From assembly GCA_034435035.1 (NCBI GenBank), contig DAOTXW010000041.1, positions 141,397-205,396 on the forward strand: a stretch of 64,000 nt of DNA. The letters are read 5' to 3'. Every line of letters begins with the position of its first letter. Positions within the stretch are counted from its first letter, which is position 1. Shown in pieces: positions 49,055-57,189 of this stretch. The notes beneath the pieces were generated by a model. That model worked only from the letters and a program-made list of their open reading frames with translations, was not told the DNA's origin and did no database searches. The position numbers and the translations under genes were made by a program. This stretch comes from JAHEME01 sp034435035 (GTDB taxonomy: Bacteria > Chloroflexota > Anaerolineae > Aggregatilineales > UBA3940).

Positions 49055-51187
49055 ATGGATATCAAGCTGGACTGGGAAGTTGAATCGGAAGGCGGGTGGT
49101 CGGAGATTGGCGAGGACCCGGCGGAAATGGCCGCCCGCCGCCGCCGCGGGCGCAGACTGCGCACTGTTGCGCTGGGGGTGCTGCTCATTGCAGCCATCGC
49201 TGCCGGAGTCGCTGCATGGCGGCTGAACCAGGCGGCGCGCCAGCTGCGGACGGACCTGGAGGCTACGGTTGCCGCCGAAACGGCTGCTCTCCGCCTCGGT
49301 GACCGGGAGGGGTTTCTGACGGCCCAGGCGGATGTAGGTCTGTGGCAGCGCATCCAGGGAGGGACCTTCAACAGCTACCAGGGTCTGGGCCAGCGCATTG
49401 ACGTTACTGGCAATGTAGTGGAGATGGATATCAGCGCCAACCAGGCCCGTGTCACGCTTGAAGAGCGGCTGGACGGGCGCCTGTACCATGTCGTCTGGTT
49501 CTACGAACGGCGCAGTGGGCTGTGGCAGCACATGCCTCCGCAGGCAGAGTTCTGGGGCGACGCGCAGTCCCTCAGGACAACGCATTTTGAGTTCGCCTAC
49601 TACTCGCAGGATCAGAAACTGGTGGATATCCTGTCGCTGCGAATGAATGCCTGGTGGGAAGCTGCCTGCCGCATGACTGCCTGCGTGGATTTCCCCGCTT
49701 CTGTGAAGGTTCGTGTTGAGGTGGATCCACTGGCGACCCCGGGCTGGGCCGATTACAGCGACTGGACGTTGATTGTGCCTTCCCCGCTGCTGGGGCGCGT
49801 CCCTGCCGATGGCTCGCCTGACCCGGTTATTCTCACCCGGCTGGCGGGCCTGCTGGCCGAACGCTGGGCATCTGATACGATTGCCCGCCACCTGCCGGGA
49901 ACACTGCCTCCATACTCGGATGCCGCCTGGATGCAGGAGGAACTGACGCTGTGGCTGCACCATGCCTTCGATAATGCAGCGCCGGGTTCGGCCTTTCTGG
50001 GGCCGCTGGAAGCGCAGGCTGGGCCGGCGGCCGTGCCGGCCCTGCTGAGCCAGCTCCCCGCTGTTCAGACTGACCAGTCGATCATCCCTGCGCTGGAAGC
50101 TGCTGCCGGGGAGTCGGTCGGGCTGGCGGCCGTATCATGGGATTCCTATCTGGCGCAGCGCCTACGCGCTGAAACTGCCCTCGTCGCGGCAGGGCACACC
50201 ACAGAAGCCACCCTCCTCTATCGCGATCCTGAGCGTCAGCCTTCCGCGCTGGTGATCGACACACCGGTTGAGACGTTTGCCGAGCCATCAAGCATCAGAG
50301 TGGCTGGCATCGAGGAGCTGGGTGGTCTGAGCTGGGCCGAGGTTCACTTCCGGCTGCCCGGCGATCGTGAGCGCGGAGAGCTGGCTGCCTTTGAACCCTT
50401 CCGGATCAGCGGCGGGCGATGGGTGCATACATGGCCCCAGCCAGAAGATTGGGGCGCTCTGGTCGAAGAGCGCAGTCCGCACATCACGCTTGTGTTTTAC
50501 GAACTTGATCGCGCCGCCGTGGAAGGGCTGCTGCCTTACCTGGAGCAGATTTACCTGCAGGCTGCCAGCGACCTGGGGATCGCTCCGGATAGGGTGCCAT
50601 CGGCTCAAGTTGAGATCGCCCCTTCCGCCGGGCTGGCGGGGAGTGTCAGCCTGGATGCTGGCAGGCCGCGGACGATCGATCAGAGCGGCGGGGCCGGCGA
50701 TGCGCGGGTGCAGATCCCTTCCCCCCATGTGGCGGTGCGCCAGGCCGATGAGGCCCTGATCCACTATGCGCGGCTGGCGGGTGCTCGCGGGCTGGTGGAG
50801 GAGTTGATCGCGGTGCAGGCGCAGCCCTTTCCACCGGGGCATCCGATCGTGTTTGCGCTGGCGCGCTGGGAAGTGCAGCAGCTCGGGTTAGACTATCCCC
50901 CGCTGCCGAGCGGGGCGATCAACCCGGAGCGCCTTCCACCCCAGACGCTGGATCAACTGTGGACGGCCGAAGCGAACAATGCAGCACACTATGCCGCAGC
51001 ACAGGTGCTGCTGGATCTGCTGGTTCAGGAATATGGGGCAGAGGCCGTACCGGCACTGTTGGCTAATCTGGGGGATTCACCCGACGCTGCCACATGGCTG
51101 GCAGTCAGCCTCGGAATCAGCGATCCGGGCGATCTACAGGCCCGCTGGTCAGCGGCTGTACAGATCGCGGTCAGCGAGATGCCCTGA
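49055..51187 (+). CDS. Membrane-anchored extracytoplasmic protein, unknown function
   Basis: The protein has 710 residues. A short cytosolic N-terminus with RRRRGRRLR precedes a single transmembrane helix (~37-57). The large remainder should face outside. It has two regions of mixed alpha/beta, one near residues 160-300 that resembles degenerate peptidase-MA-like (gluzincin) proteins in length and helix pattern, but no HExxH metal site is present. No family is recognised with confidence. It is flanked by a terminator upstream and the convergent epimerase downstream, so it is a single-gene unit. Confidence 0.7.
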   Translation: MDIKLDWEVESEGGWSEIGEDPAEMAARRRRGRRLRTVALGVLLIAAIAAGVAAWRLNQAARQLRTDLEATVAAETAALRLGDREGFLTAQADVGLWQRIQGGTFNSYQGLGQRIDVTGNVVEMDISANQARVTLEERLDGRLYHVVWFYERRSGLWQHMPPQAEFWGDAQSLRTTHFEFAYYSQDQKLVDILSLRMNAWWEAACRMTACVDFPASVKVRVEVDPLATPGWADYSDWTLIVPSPLLGRVPADGSPDPVILTRLAGLLAERWASDTIARHLPGTLPPYSDAAWMQEELTLWLHHAFDNAAPGSAFLGPLEAQAGPAAVPALLSQLPAVQTDQSIIPALEAAAGESVGLAAVSWDSYLAQRLRAETALVAAGHTTEATLLYRDPERQPSALVIDTPVETFAEPSSIRVAGIEELGGLSWAEVHFRLPGDRERGELAAFEPFRISGGRWVHTWPQPEDWGALVEERSPHITLVFYELDRAAVEGLLPYLEQIYLQAASDLGIAPDRVPSAQVEIAPSAGLAGSVSLDAGRPRTIDQSGGAGDARVQIPSPHVAVRQADEALIHYARLAGARGLVEELIAVQAQPFPPGHPIVFALARWEVQQLGLDYPPLPSGAINPERLPPQTLDQLWTAEANNAAHYAAAQVLLDLLVQEYGAEAVPALLANLGDSPDAATWLAVSLGISDPGDLQARWSAAVQIAVSEMP

Positions 51188-51215
51188 GAAATGGTTCGCC
51201 CCCCCGTGGCGGTCA

Positions 51216-51791
51216 TTACTTCAGGCGGATTGAGCTGTCGCTGCGGACTTTCGCGCCCTCACGGGGGGAGCTTTCTTCGCGCAGTGCCCGGATGAACGCC
51301 GAGAACGCTGCCGAAACTGCCCGACCCTCGATACTGAGGCGATTGCGTAGCTCCTCCAGGGTATCCGCCCGCCGCGCCGATTCCTCAGGGGTGCACTCGT
51401 ACAATTCAACCAGCACGCCAAACGTACTTTCCGGATGGATGAAGGCGATCCGTTTGCCTCCGCTGCCGATAGTCGGCGTTTCATTGATCAGTCGGACGCC
51501 TTTCGTCCGGAGCGCAGCCAGCATCCCATCAAGGTCCTCCACCTCGACGCAGATGTGGTGAATGCCGGGGCCGCGCTTGGTCATGAAGCGGGCCACCCCA
51601 CTGGTCTCATTCAGCGGCTCCAGTAGCTCGATCTCACTCTCGCCGGCGGGCAGAAAAGCAACGATGACCTCTTGCTCATCGACTTGCTCGACGTGCGTGA
51701 CCTTCATCCCCAGCGCGCCCTCGTAGAACGCCTGGGCCGCTTCGATATCCGGCACAACGATAGCAATATGGTCGATCCGTTTGATGGACAT
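51216..51791 (-). CDS. mce: Methylmalonyl-CoA epimerase with C-terminal extension
   Basis: The protein has 191 residues. Residues 1-135 are a VOC-fold epimerase: KRIDHIAIVVPD with the metal His, GIHHICVEV, and the ligand Glu in LVELYEC. It interconverts (S)- and (R)-methylmalonyl-CoA. The usual length is ~135-150; here about 55 extra residues, helical and charged, follow the core. It is transcribed with the VOC protein and the mutase subunit at 52297 and 53982, which fits the pathway. Confidence 0.87.
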   Translation of the reverse strand: MSIKRIDHIAIVVPDIEAAQAFYEGALGMKVTHVEQVDEQEVIVAFLPAGESEIELLEPLNETSGVARFMTKRGPGIHHICVEVEDLDGMLAALRTKGVRLINETPTIGSGGKRIAFIHPESTFGVLVELYECTPEESARRADTLEELRNRLSIEGRAVSAAFSAFIRALREESSPREGAKVRSDSSIRLK

Positions 51792-51871
51792 ATATGCTCC
51801 CAGTCACCTCAATTACTGGACGGGTACTGCTGGACCCGCATCTGCTCGGACGTGAAACCGCCGCCAGCCGG

Positions 51872-52297
51872 CTAAGGGAATATCAACCCGCCGCGCTCAT
51901 CAAATGACGTGCCGGGCGCCCAGGTTACTTCCCACAGGTTGCCTTCAGGATCCGCAAACCCGCCGGTGCGTCCACCCCAGCCAGTATCAACTGCCTTGTC
52001 AGTGATAGAGGCGCCGGCTTCACCCGCTGCCTTCAGGACGGCATCCACCATCTCCGGCGTCTCGACATTGATCGCCAGCATCACCCCGCGGAAGGCATCC
52101 GGGACAGCTGCCCGGCTCCGCTCCTTGAAATTCTCCAGCGGCCACAGGGATAGAACCGCGCCGCCGGTCAGGAAGGCGGCATATCCCTCGCCATTGTGGA
52201 TTGATTCTGGCCATCCCAGAGCCTGATAGAACCGATACACCCTGTCGAAATCATGCACAGCCAGAGTCACCATACTTACCCGCGCTGGAATGGTCAT
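51872..52297 (-). CDS. VOC/glyoxalase-fold protein
   Basis: The protein has 141 residues from ATG 52297, which has GGAG 7 bases upstream. Two beta-alpha-beta-beta-beta units of the vicinal oxygen chelate superfamily: MVTLAVHDFDRVYRFYQALGW and GGFADPEGNLWEVTW. The first metal-ligand position is Val/Thr rather than His, so metal binding may be weak. The substrate is unknown. It lies between the mutase and epimerase genes on one strand, with 29 bases to the mutase stop. Confidence 0.8.
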   Translation of the reverse strand: MTIPARVSMVTLAVHDFDRVYRFYQALGWPESIHNGEGYAAFLTGGAVLSLWPLENFKERSRAAVPDAFRGVMLAINVETPEMVDAVLKAAGEAGASITDKAVDTGWGGRTGGFADPEGNLWEVTWAPGTSFDERGGLIFP

Positions 52298-52326
52298 CCA
52301 TTGCTCCTTACTGCTTCGCAAATCTC

Positions 52327-53982
52327 TTACACGAACTGCTGCGGTCTATACTCGCCGAAAACACGGCGCAGGACATTGCATATCTCGCCCAGGGTCACGT
52401 CATGCTCCACGCACTCGATGAACAGCGGCATCAGCGCCTCCGTGCTGCGGCTTGCGGACTCCAGATGGCCGAGCAGCTCGCTCACCTTCTGAGCATCCCG
52501 GCGGGCGCGCAGATCGGCCAGGCGCGCATGCTGCTGCGCCTCAATCATCGGATCAATACGCAGCTTCTCAACCGGAGCCTCTGCCGCCGTGCTGAAGGCG
52601 TTGACGCCCACCACAATCTGGTCGCCGGCCTCGATCGCCTTCTGGTAGCGATAGGCCGCATCCTGTATCTCGCGGTTGATGAAACCTGCCTCGATAGCGG
52701 CCTGTGCGCCGCCCAGGGCGTCAATCCGGGCGATCAGCGCGTAGGCTTCGCGCTCGATCGCGTCCGTCATGGCTTCAATGGCGTAGGAGCCGCCCAGAGG
52801 ATCGATCGTGTTGGCGACGCCCGTCTCGTGGGCGATGATCTGCTGGGTGCGCAGCGCAATCTGTACAGCCTCTTCCGTCGGCAGAGCCAGCGCCTCATCG
52901 CGGGAGTTCGTGTGCAGACTCTGGGTTCCGCCCAGCACAGCCGCCAGCGCCTGAATCGCCACGCGAACAATGTTGTTCTCAGGCTGCTGGGCCGTCAGTG
53001 TACTTCCGCCGGTCTGGGCATGGAACTTGAGCTGCCAGGCGCGCGGGTTTGAGGCGCCGAAGCGCTCACGCATGATATGCGCCCACATTCGGCGGGCAGC
53101 GCGGAACTTGGCGATCTCCTCCAGGAAGCCATTGTGCACGTTGAAGAAGAAGGAGAGCTGCTCTGCGAAGGCATTAATATCCAACCCGGCTTCGATCGCT
53201 GCCTGCACATAGGCGATCCCGTTCGCCAGGGTGAAGGCAACCTCCTGTACAGCGGTACTGCCGGCTTCCCGGATGTGATAGCCGCTGATGCTGATCGTGT
53301 TCCACTTGGGGATGTGCCGGTCGCAGTAGGCAAATAGGTCGGTAATGAGCCGCATTGATGGCCCCGGTGGGAAGATATAAGTCCCCCGTGCAATGTACTC
53401 CTTCAGGATGTCGTTCTGCACCGTCCCGCGCAGCTTCTCAATCTCGACACCCTGCCGGCGGGCCACCGCAATGTACATAGCCAACAGGATCGCTGCCGGC
53501 GCGTTGATGGTCATGGAGGTGCTGACGCGATCGAGTGGGATGCCATCAAGCAGCGTAGCCATATCCTCGAGCGAGGAGATGCTGACCCCCACCTTGCCGA
53601 CCTCGCCAAGCGCCATGGGGTCATCAGCGTCATAGCCGATCTGGGTGGGCAGATCGAAGGCCACGCTCAGCCCTGTCTGGCCCTGCTCAAGCAAAAACCG
53701 GTAGCGCCGGTTGCTCTCTTCTGCGGTAGCATAACCCGCATACTGGCGCATGGTCCACAGCCGGCCCCGATACATCGTGGGCTGTATGCCGCGGGTGAAG
53801 GGGAATTCGCCAGGGAAGCCAAGATCGGCGCCATAGGATCGGTCTTCGGGCAGATACAGACGCTCCAGCGGGAGATCGGAGCCTGTCATGGTGAACCCGG
53901 CGCTGCGCTCGGGGGAACGCGCCAGGGCCGGGTTTAGCGTCTCTTGTTCCCAGCGCCGCTTCGCTTCATGGAGATCTGTCAT
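52327..53982 (-). CDS. Methylmalonyl-CoA mutase, large (catalytic) subunit
   Basis: The protein is 551 residues from ATG 53982. It is the TIM-barrel substrate domain of B12-dependent acyl-CoA mutases: RGIQPTMYRGRLWTMRQYAG near residue 64 and GYHIREAGS near residue 242. No cobalamin domain (DxHxxG) is attached, so it needs a separate small subunit, not found in this window. It converts (R)-methylmalonyl-CoA to succinyl-CoA. TIM-barrel-only subunits of this size are known for McmA1-type and isobutyryl-CoA mutases; the neighbouring epimerase favours methylmalonyl-CoA. Confidence 0.88.
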   Translation of the reverse strand: MTDLHEAKRRWEQETLNPALARSPERSAGFTMTGSDLPLERLYLPEDRSYGADLGFPGEFPFTRGIQPTMYRGRLWTMRQYAGYATAEESNRRYRFLLEQGQTGLSVAFDLPTQIGYDADDPMALGEVGKVGVSISSLEDMATLLDGIPLDRVSTSMTINAPAAILLAMYIAVARRQGVEIEKLRGTVQNDILKEYIARGTYIFPPGPSMRLITDLFAYCDRHIPKWNTISISGYHIREAGSTAVQEVAFTLANGIAYVQAAIEAGLDINAFAEQLSFFFNVHNGFLEEIAKFRAARRMWAHIMRERFGASNPRAWQLKFHAQTGGSTLTAQQPENNIVRVAIQALAAVLGGTQSLHTNSRDEALALPTEEAVQIALRTQQIIAHETGVANTIDPLGGSYAIEAMTDAIEREAYALIARIDALGGAQAAIEAGFINREIQDAAYRYQKAIEAGDQIVVGVNAFSTAAEAPVEKLRIDPMIEAQQHARLADLRARRDAQKVSELLGHLESASRSTEALMPLFIECVEHDVTLGEICNVLRRVFGEYRPQQFV

Positions 53983-54172
53983 GAGGAGATTCCCTGTGCA
54001 GTCAGGTTTCACTGAACGCATCACAACTGTAGCATATTTGCCATCGCGCGCGACGGGATATTGCGCAGTAATGGATGGTTAGGTATGTCACCCGTCGGCC
54101 GATGATACTGTGCTGATCGCCTGGACGAGAGTATTATAGTCTGGCATTCCAGCGAAATAAACCAGATATTGC

Positions 54173-54201
54173 TTTACTAAATTGGTCGCGTTTGCTACAA
54201 T
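54173..54201 (+). promoter_or_regulatory. Possible moaA promoter
   Basis: TACAAT (54196-54201) with TTTACT 17 bases upstream, 35 bases before the moaA GTG. It is a weak match. The 254-base divergent gap (53983-54236) shows no other clear element and no recognisable Moco riboswitch. Confidence 0.35.
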
Positions 54202-54236
54202 CCAGCCGGGTACTATGCTAAACCGGAGACACGCTG

Positions 54237-55220
54237 GTGGCAGTTGATCGTTTTGGCCGCAATATCCACTATCTGCGGATTTCACTGACCGACCGCTGCA
54301 ACCTGCGGTGTGTGTACTGCATGCCAGAGGATATCGTCTTTCGCCCCTCTGCGGAGTTGATGCAGGATGAGGAGCTTCTGACTCTGTTCCGGGTCTTTGT
54401 GAGCCTGGGCTTCAGCAAGTTTCGCCTGACGGGCGGGGAGCCGACGGTGCGGGCCAATATCGTGGAGCTGGTGCGCGAGATGTGCGCCGCGCCCGGGGTG
54501 GGGGAAGTCTCCATGACTACCAACGGGGTGCTGCTGAGCCGGCTGGCACGCCCCCTGGCCGAAGCAGGGCTTAAACGCTGCAACATCAGCGTCGATACGC
54601 TGGATGCCGGCAAGTTCCGCCGCATCACACGCTGGGGCAGCCTGGAGGATGTGTTGGTGGGCATCGAGGCGGCTGAGGTGGCCGGTTTGTTGCCCATCAA
54701 GCTGAATGCCGTGGTCGTGCGTGGCTTCAACGACGGGCAAGACGTGATTGAAATGGCCCGCCTGACATTCACGCACCCCTGGCAGATACGTTTCATCGAG
54801 ATGATGCCGTTCGGGGATGTGGCGGACTTTCAGCGCGCGCAGATCGTGACCGAGCAGGAGATGCGGGGGACTATTGAGGAGCGCATCGGCCCGCTGGAGC
54901 TGCTGAATGATGGTCGGTTGGATGGTGAAGCCCGCGTCTACCGGCTGGCTGGCGCCCGCGGGACGATCGGGTTCATTAGCTCGGTGACGGCGCCTTTCTG
55001 CGCCGCCTGCAACCGGGCGCGCCTGACCCCTGATGGGCGGCTGCGCCTGTGCCTGCTGCGAGAGAAGGAGTTGGACCTGCTCACGCCGCTCCGGCAGGGG
55101 GCGTCTGAGAGCGATCTGCGGGCTCTGATCCGCGGTGGCATCTGGGAAAAACCGTGGGGCCATGGCCTGGCCGAGGAAGTTATCCCCCTCAATCGCGTGA
55201 TGTCCGAGATCGGCGGCTGA
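54237..55220 (+). CDS. moaA: GTP 3',8-cyclase MoaA (molybdenum cofactor synthesis)
   Basis: The protein has 327 residues, start GTG 54237. The radical SAM motif is CNLRCVYC near residue 21; a second [4Fe-4S] motif in the C-terminus begins CAACNRARLT and ends with C after DGRLRL. The chain finishes in ...IGG, the di-glycine tail required for activity. MoaA with MoaC turns GTP into cyclic pyranopterin monophosphate. No moaC or other moa gene is adjacent, so the pathway is scattered. Confidence 0.92.
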   Translation: MAVDRFGRNIHYLRISLTDRCNLRCVYCMPEDIVFRPSAELMQDEELLTLFRVFVSLGFSKFRLTGGEPTVRANIVELVREMCAAPGVGEVSMTTNGVLLSRLARPLAEAGLKRCNISVDTLDAGKFRRITRWGSLEDVLVGIEAAEVAGLLPIKLNAVVVRGFNDGQDVIEMARLTFTHPWQIRFIEMMPFGDVADFQRAQIVTEQEMRGTIEERIGPLELLNDGRLDGEARVYRLAGARGTIGFISSVTAPFCAACNRARLTPDGRLRLCLLREKELDLLTPLRQGASESDLRALIRGGIWEKPWGHGLAEEVIPLNRVMSEIGG

Positions 55221-55260
55221 TACATCCACGCTTGGTCAGCCGCCCGGCTGCCGATGGGCA

Positions 55261-55290
55261 TTGCATTCCTACCTCAGAATCCCCTATAAT
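55261..55290 (+). promoter_or_regulatory. Sigma-70 promoter upstream of the acidic small protein
   Basis: TTGCAT (55261-55266), 18 bases, TATAAT (55285-55290). The start codon is at 55515, so the leader would be ~220 bases long. That leader holds a short GGGCGC...GCGCCC hairpin at about 55440-55459, a possible attenuator or leader structure. Confidence 0.65.
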
Positions 55291-55514
55291 GCAGGGCGGC
55301 TGAACGGGGCTCATACACGTTTCTGTCCCGGCGCTTGCCTTTGCCGGATACTTACGATATAGTTTCGCGCCGAATTCCTGTAACGGCATGGTTGCTAACG
55401 GCATTGGCTGCACGATCGGTTATCCGCTGATGGCTATTCGGGCGCCCTGCAGAGCGCCCTTAACGAACACGCAGGCGTGTATTATTTCCGCCAGCATCAG
55501 GGAGAAGAACGAGA

Positions 55515-55727
55515 ATGACCAAGGCACTTGACGACGAACTCAAAGTCCACCGGATCGGCCCTCTCGACGATGATGAAGAAGAGTGGGACGATGAGGATTT
55601 TGAGGAACTCGAAGACGAGGATGCCGAAGACGAGGACTGGGACTACCTCGATGAAGAGGAAGAGGACTGGGATGACGAGGACTGGGACGACGAAGACGAC
55701 TGGGACGACGAAGACGAGGGCTATTAA
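55515..55727 (+). CDS. Extremely acidic 70-residue protein
   Basis: The product is 70 residues. After a normal first 15 residues (MTKALDDELKVHRIG) it is almost entirely Asp and Glu with regularly placed Trp, Tyr and Phe (for example EEEWDDEDFEELEDE). There is no signal peptide and almost no basic residues. GGGAGAAG precedes ATG 55515. It has its own strong promoter, long leader, and a hairpin after it. It could act as a DNA mimic, polycation or metal buffer, or nucleic-acid-binding-protein antagonist; none of these is shown. Confidence 0.7.
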   Translation: MTKALDDELKVHRIGPLDDDEEEWDDEDFEELEDEDAEDEDWDYLDEEEEDWDDEDWDDEDDWDDEDEGY

Positions 55728-55803
55728 CCGCCCATCCTGCAAATGAAAAGCTAGTCTGCGGCGGCTCTGTATAGCGAGGCCGTTGCTGGCGCTCACCGAA
55801 TGC

Positions 55804-55829
55804 CAGGAGCCAGTTGACGCTGGCTCCTG
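55804..55829. terminator. Hairpin between convergent acidic-protein and receiver genes
   Basis: A perfect 10-bp stem with loop TTGACG, 76 bases past the acidic-protein stop and 12 bases past the 55842 stop. It could stop transcripts from both sides. Confidence 0.55.
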
Positions 55830-55841
55830 ATTGGTTCCCCG

Positions 55842-56996
55842 CTATTCCTCCAGATCGCCGGGGATGAGACCAAGCTCAATGGCCTCGTCGATCGAGATCG
55901 ACTCAGCGCCAGAAGCTTTCTCATCAGAAGCAGCAGCTTCCCAGAAATCATCCAGATTGCCGACCTGCTCCAGCTCAGCGTCCAGCTCAGCGAAATCGAG
56001 TTCAATCGCGGGCGCTGCCACGCTTTCCTCCAGCAGATCGGCGAAGGCCGGGAGCGCTTCTTCAGATTCAGGGATCAGTTCGGTGGGAGGCGCCGCCGGG
56101 GCCGGCTCAAGCGGACTGGTTTTGCGCAGTGGGCCTGTCTTGCGAGTCGGGGCCGGCCGTCCGCCAGCGGGCTCCGCGCCGGGGGCGCCGATAGCTTCCT
56201 GCATCCGCTCAACGGCGGGACGCCCAAAGCGCAGCACTGGCCCCATCTGCTTCTGGCTGTTGCCAGGGAACACAATAACCAGGAAGAAATCAGCGCTCAC
56301 CGACAGCGCGTAGATGTCGTGCCAGCTCCCCGGGTAGTATTGCACCGCTCCAGAGCCTGAATCCCCCAGGTAAGAAGAAACTTCAGCCGCCGCCGCGAAG
56401 TTGCTGGCCAGCAGCACGGCCAGCTCGCTGAGGCGAAGCGACTCATCGAAGACCCCATCCTTCACCAGGACTTTCCCGGCACGGCTGACAAATGCCATCC
56501 CCCGGGCTCCCAGCTCGGCGAGCAGCCCGGATATCTGGCGTGCGATCGCTGGCTGAGCAAAGTCGGGCAACAGTACAGCCTCTGATCCGGGCGCTGGCTC
56601 CTGCCCGGCCTCTGATTCGCCCAGCAGGATCGCCTGTACAGCGGCTGTGAAGGCATCGATATCAACCGGCTTCTCGAAAACCCCCGCAAGGCCAAGATCA
56701 TCCAGCTCCGCCTGGACGTCGGGAGTCAGATGTCCGGAGATCACGATCGCCATCACCTGAGGGTTGGATCGCCGGGCCCGTCGGATAAGCTCCGCGCCGG
56801 TGATGCCGGGCAGGCGGTAGTCTGCAACAATCAGGTCAAAGGGGGTGCGCGGAAGCTCCAGCAGCGCCTCTTCGCCGGATGGGACATCCCGAACCAGAAA
56901 GCTGCGATCCAGCATTTCCAGCCCGGTGCGCAGCACCCGGGCAACTTCGCGTCGGTCGTCTACGATCAGGATACGCGCTGTATATTCGGAACTCAT
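55842..56996 (-). CDS. Response-regulator receiver fused to roadblock/LC7-like domain
   Basis: The protein has 384 residues from ATG 56996. Residues 7-125 are a receiver (ILIVDD acidic pair, phospho-Asp in LIVADYRLPG, Lys in FEKPVD). Residues ~160-265 have a roadblock/LC7-like fold (GMAFVSRAGKVLV...). The last ~120 residues are Pro-rich and acidic, without DNA-binding domain. Roadblock proteins regulate small GTPases such as MglA, so the fusion may link two-component signalling to a GTPase; this is inference. TATAAT (57042-57047, minus strand) is the likely -10. Confidence 0.8.
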   Translation of the reverse strand: MSSEYTARILIVDDRREVARVLRTGLEMLDRSFLVRDVPSGEEALLELPRTPFDLIVADYRLPGITGAELIRRARRSNPQVMAIVISGHLTPDVQAELDDLGLAGVFEKPVDIDAFTAAVQAILLGESEAGQEPAPGSEAVLLPDFAQPAIARQISGLLAELGARGMAFVSRAGKVLVKDGVFDESLRLSELAVLLASNFAAAAEVSSYLGDSGSGAVQYYPGSWHDIYALSVSADFFLVIVFPGNSQKQMGPVLRFGRPAVERMQEAIGAPGAEPAGGRPAPTRKTGPLRKTSPLEPAPAAPPTELIPESEEALPAFADLLEESVAAPAIELDFAELDAELEQVGNLDDFWEAAASDEKASGAESISIDEAIELGLIPGDLEE

Positions 56997-57041
56997 GACG
57001 AACCTCAACCTCAGGCTGAGCCTCTGTGCAGCCGCATTGTG

Positions 57042-57047
57042 ATTATA
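57042..57047 (-). promoter_or_regulatory. -10 element of the receiver-roadblock gene
   Basis: A perfect TATAAT on the minus strand, 45 bases before ATG 56996. No -35 match is seen. Confidence 0.5.
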
Positions 57048-57189
57048 CTGTAGCTGCGTGTTGTTAAGGAAACAATAGGGGATTTCCTCACCTGAAGGAA
57101 ATGGCAATTGGCAGCAGGCGAGCCTGTGGTGCAAGCGTTATACTATCCGGCAGATCGATTCCACCGACTCCGCCTGCTAAGGAATCAGT

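Noticed and set aside
48299..49963. Long minus-strand frame spanning the end of the NACHT-FGE gene and the next gene
   Set aside because: It crosses a terminator and two supported plus-strand genes and has an Arg/Pro/Gln-rich composition typical of shadows.
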